Source: Acidimicrobiales bacterium (GTDB lineage Bacteria > Actinomycetota > Acidimicrobiia > Acidimicrobiales > Acidimicrobilacustridaceae). Taken from it: DNA of 64,000 bases. Position numbers and translations under genes: made by a program. Below the pieces are notes generated by a model. It made no database searches. It was given only the letters and a program-made list of their open reading frames with translations, and was not told the DNA's origin. Below are positions 9,423 to 16,566 of this stretch, piece by piece. The stretch lies in contig JALOLF010000006.1 of the NCBI GenBank assembly GCA_025456085.1, positions 1 to 64,000 on the forward strand, read 5' to 3'. The stretch's first letter is position 1, and each line of letters starts with the position of its first letter.

Positions 9423-9430
9423 GCCGGGGC

Positions 9431-10084
9431 TCAGTCCCGCTCGTAGGTGCCGAAGAACCCGGACTGCGCGGCGCCGGGCCGACCCGAGGTCTTGGCTGCC
9501 AGGAACTGCTCGTCGATGGCGCGCACCTGCTCCCGTGGCGGCAGGGACGGGTCCGCCACCACCGGGTCGGGCAGCGCGTAGAGCGTGAAGTCGTACTGGT
9601 GGGGCCCGTCGCCCTCCGGCGGGCAGGGCCCGAACCACCCGGTCTCCCCGGTGTCGTTGGCCTGCTCGACGCCGCCCTGGGGCGCGGCGCCCTCGGACAC
9701 CGCGCCGGGCTGGGGCGGGATGCCGGTGACGAGCCAGTGCACGAAGCCGTCGGCGTTCGGGTCGTCGACCACCAGCACCAGCTCGACCGCGCCGACGGGC
9801 ACGTTGACCCAGTCCAGGTCCGGCGACGGGCCGTCGCAGGTGTAGCGCTCGGGGACGGCCTCGCCGGGACGGAACGCCGTGGTGGCGAAGGCGAACTGGT
9901 TCTGCTCCTGGGTGGACGGGGTCCCCAGCGTCGTGGAGGTGGACGTCGGTCGGCTGGGGCTCGGCGTGGCCTCGTCCGGCTGGCGCAGGTCACGGCCGCT
10001 GGAGCCGCAGGCGGTGGCGATGGAGCACAGCGCCAGGAGTGCGACGGTGGCGGCGCTGCCGGTCGGAGAGCGTCGTCGGGCCAT
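9431..10084 (-). CDS. PEBP (YbhB/YbcL-like) lipoprotein
   Basis: 217 residues. It has a lipoprotein signal peptide with lipobox IATAC (Cys26), a Ser/Thr/Pro linker (~40-60), and then a phosphatidylethanolamine-binding-like domain: PERYTCDGPSPDLDWVNVP, LVLVVDDPNADGFVHWLVTGIPP, WFGPCPPEGDGPHQYDFTLYAL. The DPD/DDPN, HW and GPxPPxGxHxYxF elements of the ligand pocket are present in bacterial form. It would sit on the outer face of the membrane; its ligand is unknown. The lemA-like gene follows 8 bp downstream. Confidence 0.9.
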   Translation of the reverse strand: MARRRSPTGSAATVALLALCSIATACGSSGRDLRQPDEATPSPSRPTSTSTTLGTPSTQEQNQFAFATTAFRPGEAVPERYTCDGPSPDLDWVNVPVGAVELVLVVDDPNADGFVHWLVTGIPPQPGAVSEGAAPQGGVEQANDTGETGWFGPCPPEGDGPHQYDFTLYALPDPVVADPSLPPREQVRAIDEQFLAAKTSGRPGAAQSGFFGTYERD

Positions 10085-10091
10085 GCCGTGC

Positions 10092-10097
10092 AGGCTA
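10092..10097 (-). promoter_or_regulatory. -10 box TAGCCT for PEBP lipoprotein gene
   Basis: TAGCCT (minus strand) ends 7 nt before the ATG at 10084. That spacing puts the transcription start at or next to the start codon, suggesting a leaderless transcript. Confidence 0.5.
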
Positions 10098-10208
10098 GGG
10101 CAGCCGCCAGCTCCCGCTGGCGCGCCCGGCGCGGCCTACACTGAGTGCCACCCACAGCCGGCCCGGTGCGATCACCGACCCGCGGCCGGCCGGCACCGCC
10201 CGCACCTG

Positions 10209-11498
10209 ATGGACGACAGACCCCGCAACCTGCGCACGATGCTCTCGGAGGCGGTCGACACCTCCGAGCTGATGGTCGACCTCGCCTACGCCGCCCTGTA
10301 CTTCGGGGATCCCGACATGGCCGAGGAGGTGACCGAGCTCGAGGAGCGCATGAACGACCTCGTGCACGACATGCGCGCCACCTGTGTGCTCGCCGCCCGC
10401 AACCCCCGCGACGCCGAGGCCATGTCCTCGGTCCTGCAGGTCATCGGGGCCATCGAGCGCATCGCCAACGACGCGGTGGACATCGGTCGCATCGTGACCC
10501 ATCGCCTCGGCATCCCCCGGGAGCTGGTGGCCGACCTGTCCGACGCCGAGGAGGTCTCGCACCGGGTGCTGGTGCGCGACGGGTCCCACATGGCCCGTCG
10601 GCCCCTGTCGGCGCTGGAGCTGCCCACGGTCACCGGCATGCGGGTCGTGGCCATCCGCCGTGACCGCGACTGGGTGACCGACGTCGAGGGCGACGAGGTC
10701 CTCCTGCCCGGCGACGTGCTGTTCCTGCAGGGCCCGCCGGCGGGCATCGACCGACTCCGGGAACTGGCGGCGGCGCCGCCCTGGGAACCGCCGACGGCCC
10801 CGGAGGACGGGGCGATCACCGACCTCGACCGCGCCGTCGACACGCTGGTGGAGATGAAGAACATCTCCGAGGTGGCGGTGGGCCTCGCCTACTCGGCGCT
10901 GGTGTTCCGCGACCTGGGTCTGGCGGCGGAGGTGCGCCACCTCGAGGATCGCCTCGACGAGATGAAGGACCGGCTCGAGCTGTGGGTGCTGCGAGCGGGT
11001 GCCGACGACCTCGATCCCTCGCCGCTGCGGGGGCTGCTGCACCTGTCCCAGGCCGCCGAGGACATCGGCGACGCCGCCCAGCAGATGGTGTGGCTCGTGG
11101 AGCAGCACGAGGCCATCCATCCCATCCTGTCCATCGCGCTGGGGGAGACCGACGAGGTCGTGGTCCGCATGCCGGTGTCGCGTGGCTCCCGGGCCGACGG
11201 CGCGTCGCTGGCCGAGCTGCAGCTGGACATCGAGCCCGGCTTCAACGTCCTCGCGGTGCGGCGGGGCGGGCGCTACTTCTACCGGCCCCGACGCACCGTC
11301 ACCCTGCACGGTGACGACGAGCTCATCGCCAGCGGTCCCGACGAGGGGCGGGAGCTGCTGGCCGAGCTGCTCGGCTGGCACCTCTCCGAGGACGAGGAGA
11401 CCGGCGAGATCGAGCTGCTCCCCCTCCGGGGCCGGGCCGAGGTGCCCGCCTGGGATCCCGACCGTCTCGGCGAGGTGGTGAGCGGCCACCGCAGCTGA
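10209..11498 (+). CDS. Duplicated PhoU-RCK_C (TrkA-C) protein, probable potassium channel/transport regulator
   Basis: 429 residues arranged as PhoU-like helices (~8-95), RCK_C/TrkA-C (~105-190, ending GDEVLLPGDVLFLQGPP), PhoU-like (~205-305) and RCK_C (~315-395, ending GDDELIASGPDEG). The two halves align: TSELMVDLAYAALYFGD with ISEVAVGLAYSALVFRD, and ELEERMNDLVHDMR with HLEDRLDEMKDRL. RCK_C domains bind small ligands and gate K+ channels and transporters; PhoU-like helices bind partner transporters. There is no membrane segment, so a cytosolic subunit is expected. A natural partner is the channel-like protein encoded at 7728-8843, but that is inferred from proximity. Confidence 0.85.
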   Translation: MDDRPRNLRTMLSEAVDTSELMVDLAYAALYFGDPDMAEEVTELEERMNDLVHDMRATCVLAARNPRDAEAMSSVLQVIGAIERIANDAVDIGRIVTHRLGIPRELVADLSDAEEVSHRVLVRDGSHMARRPLSALELPTVTGMRVVAIRRDRDWVTDVEGDEVLLPGDVLFLQGPPAGIDRLRELAAAPPWEPPTAPEDGAITDLDRAVDTLVEMKNISEVAVGLAYSALVFRDLGLAAEVRHLEDRLDEMKDRLELWVLRAGADDLDPSPLRGLLHLSQAAEDIGDAAQQMVWLVEQHEAIHPILSIALGETDEVVVRMPVSRGSRADGASLAELQLDIEPGFNVLAVRRGGRYFYRPRRTVTLHGDDELIASGPDEGRELLAELLGWHLSEDEETGEIELLPLRGRAEVPAWDPDRLGEVVSGHRS

Positions 11499-11542
11499 GG
11501 GGCCGCCACCCGATCGCTCGACACGGCGGGCGGCTCCCCCGG

Positions 11543-11548
11543 TAGCGT
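11543..11548 (+). promoter_or_regulatory. -10 box TAGCGT for the deacetylase operon
   Basis: TAGCGT ends 7 nt before the ATG at 11556 and there is no Shine-Dalgarno sequence, which suggests a leaderless transcript. Confidence 0.5.
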
Positions 11549-11555
11549 CGGGCCC

Positions 11556-12437
11556 ATGTCCCCGACCCCGGATCCCCTCACGACCGGCGATCGGTTGTGC
11601 CTGCTGACCGTGCACGCGCACCCCGACGACGAGGCCTCGAAGGGCGCGGGCTCGGTGGCCCGCTACGACCACGAGGGCTTGCGCACCGTGCTGGTGTGCT
11701 GCACCGGCGGCGAGGAGGGGGACATCCTGAACCCCGCCATGGACCGACCCGAGGTGCGTGCCGATCTGGCCGCCGTGCGCCGCGAGGAGCTGGCCAAGGC
11801 GGCGGCGGCCATCGGCTACCACGAGGTGGTGCTGCTCGGCTACCGCGATTCGGGCATGCCCGGCAGCGAGGCCAACACCCGGCCGGACTGCTTCGCCAAC
11901 GTCGACCTCGACGAGGCCGTGGGTCGGCTGGTGGAGGTGATCCGGCGGGAACGCCCACAGGTGATCGTCACCTACAACGACGACCAGTCCGGCTACCCCC
12001 ACCCCGACCACCTGCGGGTGCACGACATCTCGCTGCCGGCGTTCCGACTGGCCGGCGACCCCGCCGCCTTCCCCGAGCTGGGCCCGGTGTGGCAGCCCTC
12101 GAAGCTCTACTACACGGTCTGGTCCCGGGTCCGCCTCGAGGAGATCCACGCCACGTTCCTGGAGCTGGGCCTCGAGTCGCCCTTCAGCCCCGAGTGGTTC
12201 GAGCGGCCGAGCCAGGACCACCGCGTCACGACCCGGGTGGAGATCAGCCGGTGGTGGGACGCCCGCAGGGAGGCACTGCTGGCCCACGCCACCCAGGTCG
12301 ACCCGACCTCGGCGTTCTGGTTCGGCCTCCCCGACGACGTCGCGCGCACCGTGCACCCCTTCGACGACTACATCCTGGCCGAGAGCCTCGTCGAGACGAC
12401 CATCCCCGAGGACGATCTCTTCGCCGGGCTGCGTTGA
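11556..12437 (+). CDS. PIG-L/MshB-Mca family deacetylase, likely mycothiol S-conjugate amidase
   Basis: 293 residues. It is a zinc-dependent LmbE-fold enzyme: AHPDDEASKG (zinc ligands His22, Asp25) and PHPDHLRVH (third zinc ligand region, ~148-155). The sequence around CTGGEEGDILNPAMD and FWFGLPDDVARTVHPFDDYILA is closer to mycothiol conjugate amidase (Mca) than to MshB. Mca cleaves mycothiol S-conjugates to mercapturic acids and glucosaminyl inositol during detoxification. The tandem GNAT gene follows 5 bp downstream and is probably in the same operon. MshB activity cannot be excluded. Confidence 0.83.
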   Translation: MSPTPDPLTTGDRLCLLTVHAHPDDEASKGAGSVARYDHEGLRTVLVCCTGGEEGDILNPAMDRPEVRADLAAVRREELAKAAAAIGYHEVVLLGYRDSGMPGSEANTRPDCFANVDLDEAVGRLVEVIRRERPQVIVTYNDDQSGYPHPDHLRVHDISLPAFRLAGDPAAFPELGPVWQPSKLYYTVWSRVRLEEIHATFLELGLESPFSPEWFERPSQDHRVTTRVEISRWWDARREALLAHATQVDPTSAFWFGLPDDVARTVHPFDDYILAESLVETTIPEDDLFAGLR

Positions 12438-12442
12438 CCGGG

Positions 12443-13315
12443 ATGGCCGGCGGCGCGACGTCCCCGGAGGGCTCGACGCTGCAGTGCTGGGACCGCACGC
12501 GCCTCGGTGACGTGGTGGCGCTGGTGGACGCGGCCCTGCCCGGCGAGGGGCTCGGTGCCGACGACCTCGAGGGGGTGCTGTTCGAACCCGACGGTGTGGT
12601 GCTCGGCTCGCCGGACGGCTCGGGGGTGGTGGCGGTGAGCGTCCGGGAGCGCTTCGGCTCGACGCAGGCCGCCGTGCAGCTGGTGGCGGTGCATCCCGAG
12701 GCGCGCCGTCTCGGATGGGGCGGCCGGTTGCTGGCCGCCGCCGAGTCGTGGGCGGCCGGGCGCGGCGCACCGTCCCTCACCGTCGGCGGCGGTGCGCCCT
12801 TCTACCTGTGGCCGGGCGTCGACGCGGCGTGCACCGCGCTGTTGTGCCTGCTCGAGCAGCGGGGCTACGTGCGCACGGGGGCCGAGCTCGACATGTCGCT
12901 GCCCACCTCCTTCCGGGCCCCGGTGCCGGCCGGCGTGCGCATCGTGCGGGTGCTCGACGAGCCGGCGGCGGGAGGTGTCGTGCGCTTCACCGAGCGCTGC
13001 CACCCGTGGTGGACCGACGAGGTCGTGCGCGCCGTCGAGCACGCCTGCTGTCTGGTCGCCGAGGCGGTCGACGGCTCGGTGGTCGGCTTCGTGTGCCACT
13101 CGGTGAACCGGGCCGGGTGGATCGGTCCCATGGCCACCGATCCCGACCACGGGCGGCGGGGCACCGGCCATGCGCTGCTGTCGGCCGCCTGCCAGGACCT
13201 GATGGTTGCCGGCTACCGGGATGCCGAGGTGGTCTGGGTCGGTCCGGTGGGGTTCTACGCCAAGGCCGGTGCGCGGGTGTCGCGCGCCTTCCTCACCTAT
13301 GACAAGACCCTGTGA
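12443..13315 (+). CDS. Tandem GNAT-fold acetyltransferase
   Basis: 290 residues with two GNAT units. In the first (~10-145), QLVAVHPEARRLGWGGRLLAAAE forms the acetyl-CoA loop. In the second (~155-290), WIGPMATDPDHGRRGTGHALLSAACQDL forms an equivalent loop. The signature GGAPFYLWPGVDAACTALLCLLEQRGY is shared with a small actinobacterial subgroup. Tandem GNATs include mycothiol synthase MshD, and the upstream Mca-like gene makes a thiol link tempting. The diagnostic MshD substrate residues are not evident, so the acceptor is unknown. ATG at 12443 is 5 nt after the previous stop. Confidence 0.8.
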   Translation: MAGGATSPEGSTLQCWDRTRLGDVVALVDAALPGEGLGADDLEGVLFEPDGVVLGSPDGSGVVAVSVRERFGSTQAAVQLVAVHPEARRLGWGGRLLAAAESWAAGRGAPSLTVGGGAPFYLWPGVDAACTALLCLLEQRGYVRTGAELDMSLPTSFRAPVPAGVRIVRVLDEPAAGGVVRFTERCHPWWTDEVVRAVEHACCLVAEAVDGSVVGFVCHSVNRAGWIGPMATDPDHGRRGTGHALLSAACQDLMVAGYRDAEVVWVGPVGFYAKAGARVSRAFLTYDKTL

Positions 13316-13339
13316 ACGCGGGATCGGGGGTCGGCGTCC

Positions 13340-14173
13340 TCACCCGGCTCGCATGACGTCGCGCAGCTCGCGGAACCCGATCGGCACCGCACCGCTGCGG
13401 TGCAGCATCGTGCGCAGGCCGCTGTCGTGCACGACCAGGTGGTAGTCGTCGACCCGGCTGGCCCAGTCCGGCGCGATGGCCCGCAGCTCGGCGGTGTCGG
13501 CCGCGGGGTGGACGTACAGCTCGGTGACGCCGGGGCGTAGGTCGAACAGGGTCCGTTCGATGGCACGTCGGCTACCGACCCCGTTGACGTGGACGAAGTT
13601 GTCGGGGAACACCACGCCCTCCTCCGCGGCGAGACGCCGGAAGGGGAACCCGATGAGCGGTTCGGTGGCTGCGCCGGACAGCCGCAGGGGGAGCTGGAAC
13701 TCGATGGCCAGCTCCAGGTAGACGTCGAAGAACTCCGGTCGGAGCTGCAGCGTGCCCATGTGGGAGTCGAGGTGGCTCACGTCGAAGCCCCACAGGATGG
13801 CTCGCTCGATCTGGGCCCGCAGCTCACGAGCCACCTCGTCGAGGTCGGCGTGCTCCCACACGTCCTGCACGGTGCGGGGGAAGCCGCCGTCGCCGTCGAG
13901 CAGTGACGGCGCCCGGGTGATGGGGCCCCACCGGTAGAGGTCGTACTCGGCGTTCAGCGTGAGGTGCACCCCGACGTCCTCGCCGAGGTACGACGCCGCG
14001 GCTTCGCGGGCCCACGGGCACGGGACCATGAGGCTGGCCGACGTGGCGACGCCTTCGCGGAGGCTCTCGTAGACGCCCAGGTTGGTGGCGTGACAGGCGC
14101 CGAGGTCGTCGCAGTTGAGGATCACCAGGCGGGTGTCGGCGTCGTGGCCCAGGCGTTCGGCGAGCGTCGTCAC
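13340..14173 (-). CDS. ChbG/YdjC-family polysaccharide deacetylase-like protein
   Basis: 277 residues. It has the TIM-barrel-like YdjC fold with NCDDLGACHATN (Asp22/Asp23, metal site), GVHLTLNAEYD, DVSHLDSHMGT (metal histidines) and TELYVHPAADT. Family members remove N-acetyl groups from chito-oligosaccharides; the substrate here is unproven. GTG at 14173 is set by a TACCGT box 7 nt upstream. The nuclease lipoprotein gene ends 20 bp upstream on the same strand. Confidence 0.87.
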   Translation of the reverse strand: MTTLAERLGHDADTRLVILNCDDLGACHATNLGVYESLREGVATSASLMVPCPWAREAAASYLGEDVGVHLTLNAEYDLYRWGPITRAPSLLDGDGGFPRTVQDVWEHADLDEVARELRAQIERAILWGFDVSHLDSHMGTLQLRPEFFDVYLELAIEFQLPLRLSGAATEPLIGFPFRRLAAEEGVVFPDNFVHVNGVGSRRAIERTLFDLRPGVTELYVHPAADTAELRAIAPDWASRVDDYHLVVHDSGLRTMLHRSGAVPIGFRELRDVMRAG

Positions 14174-14180
14174 GGGAGCA

Positions 14181-14186
14181 ACGGTA
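14181..14186 (-). promoter_or_regulatory. -10 box TACCGT for the YdjC-family gene
   Basis: TACCGT (minus strand) ends 7 nt before the GTG at 14173. It lies in the 20-bp gap after the nuclease lipoprotein gene, so the deacetylase may have its own leaderless promoter. Confidence 0.45.
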
Positions 14187-14193
14187 CCGGGCC

Positions 14194-14775
14194 TCACCCG
14201 GCCTCGTGCGGCCCACCACAGGACGACCACAGCCCGCGGCCGGCCTCCCGGGCCGCGACCTGCGCGTCGGAGAACAGGTCGGCGTAGGCCACGTTGGGGG
14301 GCACGGTCAGCTGCGCGGCATAGCCGTCGGCCACCATGGCCTCGTTCACGAACAGGCCGTCGTCGACGCGGAACAGGTAGGCCAGCAGCCGGTCGTAGCG
14401 GTCGAGGTCCTCGACGTCGCGCTCGAGACGCACCGCGGTGCCGGGCGGCACGAGCTCGGTGAGGTGGGCGGTCGCCTCCTTGGCGAAGCACTCGACCGGC
14501 GTGTTCGGCTTGACGCTCTCGGGGGTGTCGATGCCGATGAGGCGAACCTTGGCGTCGTCGTCGTCGCCGGGGGCGAAGGACACGACGAGCGTGTCGCCGT
14601 CGACGATGCGCACGACCTCGGCCGCGCCCTCGACCGACGCCGTCGTGTCGCCGTCCTCGGTGCCCGTTGTCGACGGGCCGGGGTCACCGCAGGCGGCGGT
14701 GACCAGGAGGACGGCCAGGACGCCGGTCACGAGCCGGGCCGGGTGTCGGGGTCTGGTGGTGGGAACCGGTGCCAC
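14194..14775 (-). CDS. Staphylococcal-nuclease-like (SNase) lipoprotein
   Basis: 193 residues. It has a signal peptide with lipobox VTAAC, an acidic/Thr linker, then an SNase OB fold: VVRIVDGDTLVVSF, VRLIGIDTPES, CFAKEATAHL, VRLERDVEDLDRYDRLLAYLF and VNEAMVADGYA. The Asp-Gly-Asp, Ile-Asp-Thr-Pro-Glu and Arg residues of thermonuclease are kept, so a Ca2+-dependent extracellular nuclease is likely. GTG at 14775 is the first start giving a usable signal peptide (VAPVPTTRPRHPARLVTG). It was possibly named after an open frame that continues upstream, but nothing upstream resembles protein. Confidence 0.88.
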   Translation of the reverse strand: MAPVPTTRPRHPARLVTGVLAVLLVTAACGDPGPSTTGTEDGDTTASVEGAAEVVRIVDGDTLVVSFAPGDDDDAKVRLIGIDTPESVKPNTPVECFAKEATAHLTELVPPGTAVRLERDVEDLDRYDRLLAYLFRVDDGLFVNEAMVADGYAAQLTVPPNVAYADLFSDAQVAAREAGRGLWSSCGGPHEAG

Positions 14776-14929
14776 GCGTCGGGACTCCTCCAGCGGTGGG
14801 GCAACGGGTGGCGCAGGCCACGATGGGACCCGCCGCGGGCCCGTGCCGGTGGGCGGTCTCGGGAGGTCGGACCCAGTGTGGCGGGTGGCGGTGCCGAGGG
14901 CAACGTCGCACGGGGATCGACCCCGGACG

Positions 14930-14963
14930 CGGAGCGGGGAGGCGTGCACGCCTCCCCGCTCCG
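14930..14963. terminator. Perfect 34-nt palindrome downstream of thiolase
   Basis: CGGAGCGGGGAGGCGTG followed directly by its exact reverse complement. It lies 24 bp past the thiolase stop. It is a strong GC hairpin without a U-tract, as is common for actinobacterial terminators. Confidence 0.7.
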
Positions 14964-14987
14964 GCTGGTCGATGGGTCCGGCTGCGC

Positions 14988-16181
14988 TCAGAGGCGCTGG
15001 ACGATGGTGCCGGTCCCCAGTCCGCCGCCGCAGCACATCGTCACGAGGGCGTTGGTCTTGTCGGCCCGGTGCAGCTCGTGCACGGCCTTGGTGAGCAGGA
15101 TGGCGCCGGTGCCCCCCAGGGGATGGCCCAGGGCGATGGCCCCGCCGTTGGGGTTGACGCTCTCCATGTCGGGGTCGAGCTCCCGTGCCCAGGACAGCAC
15201 GACCGAGGCGAAGGCCTCGTTGATCTCCACCACGTCGATGTCGCCCATGGTCATGCCCGTGCGGCCCAGGAGGTGGTGGGTGGCGTCGATGGGGCCGGTC
15301 AGCATGAGCACCGGGTCGACGCCCACCAGGCAGGTGTCGACCACCCGGGCCATCGGCGTCAAGCCGAGCGCCTGGGCCTTCTCGGCGGTCATCATCAGCA
15401 CGGCACCGGAGCCGTCGGAGATCTGGGAGGAGTTGCCGGCGGTGTGGACGCCGTTCTCGCGGGCCACCGCCTTGAGGTTGGCCAGCGCCTCCAGCGTGGT
15501 GTCGCGCATGCCCTCGTCGCGCTCGACCCGGTGGGTGCTGCCGGTGGGCTTGCCGTCCTCGCCGAGGTCGGGCGCATCGATGGGCACGATCTGGGTGGCG
15601 AAGCGGTCCTCGGCCCAGGCCCGGGCCGCCCGCTGCTGGGACTGCAGGCCGAAGGCGTCGGTCTCGTCCCGGGTGATGCCCCACTTGTCGGCGATGCGCT
15701 CGGCGCCCTCGAACTGCGAGGTGAACTCGTAGGCGGCGAAGTAGCTCTTGGGCACGGCGTTGCCGTACATCGCCTTCTTGGTCTCGGGGTTGCGGGGGAT
15801 GTTGGCCCCCATCGGGACCTGGCTCATGATCTCCACGCCGCAGGCGATCGCCACGTCGACCACGCCGGACTGCACCAGCGAGGTGGCCAGGTTGGTGGCC
15901 TGCTGGGACGAGCCGCACTGGGTGTCGACGGTGGTGGCCGCCACCGAGATGGGCAGCCCGGCGGTGAGCCACGCGGTGCGGGCCACGTTGAACCCCTGCA
16001 TGCCGACCTGACTCACGCACCCCCCGACCACCTGCCCGACTTCGGCCGGGTCGATCCCCGATCGGTCGACGAGCTCCTTCAGCACCGTTGCCAGCAGGTC
16101 GGCGGAGTGCAGGGTGGACAGGCCACCGCCGCGTCGGCCGATGGGCGAACGGACTGCATCTACGATCACCACGTCACGCAT
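14988..16181 (-). CDS. Thiolase (acetyl-CoA C-acyltransferase)
   Basis: 397 residues. It cleaves 3-ketoacyl-CoA, or condenses acetyl-CoA, through a Cys-His-Cys centre: Cys89 in DTQCGSSQQA, GHPLGG His about 353, and VTMCCGGGLGTG Cys about 383-384. The sequence resembles actinobacterial FadA-type thiolases used in fatty-acid and steroid breakdown. The N-terminus MRDVVIVDAVRSPIG is canonical. A TAGGCT box 6 nt before the ATG implies a leaderless mRNA. No beta-oxidation partner is adjacent; FadD, SDR and FadE genes lie about 27-38 kb away. Confidence 0.93.
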   Translation of the reverse strand: MRDVVIVDAVRSPIGRRGGGLSTLHSADLLATVLKELVDRSGIDPAEVGQVVGGCVSQVGMQGFNVARTAWLTAGLPISVAATTVDTQCGSSQQATNLATSLVQSGVVDVAIACGVEIMSQVPMGANIPRNPETKKAMYGNAVPKSYFAAYEFTSQFEGAERIADKWGITRDETDAFGLQSQQRAARAWAEDRFATQIVPIDAPDLGEDGKPTGSTHRVERDEGMRDTTLEALANLKAVARENGVHTAGNSSQISDGSGAVLMMTAEKAQALGLTPMARVVDTCLVGVDPVLMLTGPIDATHHLLGRTGMTMGDIDVVEINEAFASVVLSWARELDPDMESVNPNGGAIALGHPLGGTGAILLTKAVHELHRADKTNALVTMCCGGGLGTGTIVQRL

Positions 16182-16187
16182 GCAGCG

Positions 16188-16193
16188 AGCCTA
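16188..16193 (-). promoter_or_regulatory. -10 box TAGGCT for thiolase
   Basis: TAGGCT (minus strand) ends 6 nt before the ATG at 16181, with no room for a ribosome-binding site. Confidence 0.5.
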
Positions 16194-16236
16194 AACGCCG
16201 TGCGCGGCGCCCGCTATTTGCGCTGGTGCGGCTGCG

Positions 16237-16458
16237 TCAGGCGGCGCAGTGCCCGCCGTGGTCGTCCTGCTGGCGCCGGCGGGCCGCCGCCGCCAGCTCG
16301 GCCCGGGCGTGGGCGACCCCGCGGCGCCCCACCGACCGGGTGCGCTCGTCGAGCGCCCAGTCGCGCGGGGCGGGGTGGGGATCGACGAACTCGCCGTCGG
16401 CCTCGGGCTCGAAGTGGCTGCGTGGTGTGGTGTCGAGCAGTCGTAGCTGCGCTTCCAT
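16237..16458 (-). CDS. Small hypothetical protein (73 aa)
   Basis: 73 residues: a QLRLLD start, acidic middle, then APRDWALDERTRSVGRRGVAHARAELAAAARRR-type helix (residues ~31-63) and a His/Cys tail. Short proteins with a WxLDERTRxVGRxGxAxAR motif recur in Acidimicrobiia genomes to my recollection; the function is unknown. ATG at 16458 is preceded by CATACT six nt upstream, a plausible leaderless -10. Codon use fits this frame better than the overlapping alternatives. Confidence 0.6.
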   Translation of the reverse strand: MEAQLRLLDTTPRSHFEPEADGEFVDPHPAPRDWALDERTRSVGRRGVAHARAELAAAARRRQQDDHGGHCAA

Positions 16459-16566
16459 GGTTCCAGTATGCGGAGGGGGTGTGACAACCTGCCCGGGTCG
16501 AACGTCGCGTCGGGATGGGACATCGGTCACCCCGGGCCCGGGAGGCGCCGGCATGGGGCGATCAGA

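Noticed and set aside
14194-16020. SNase lipoprotein extended upstream to 608 residues
   Set aside because: The added part is antisense-frame overlap of the thiolase gene; the lipobox fixes the real N-terminus.
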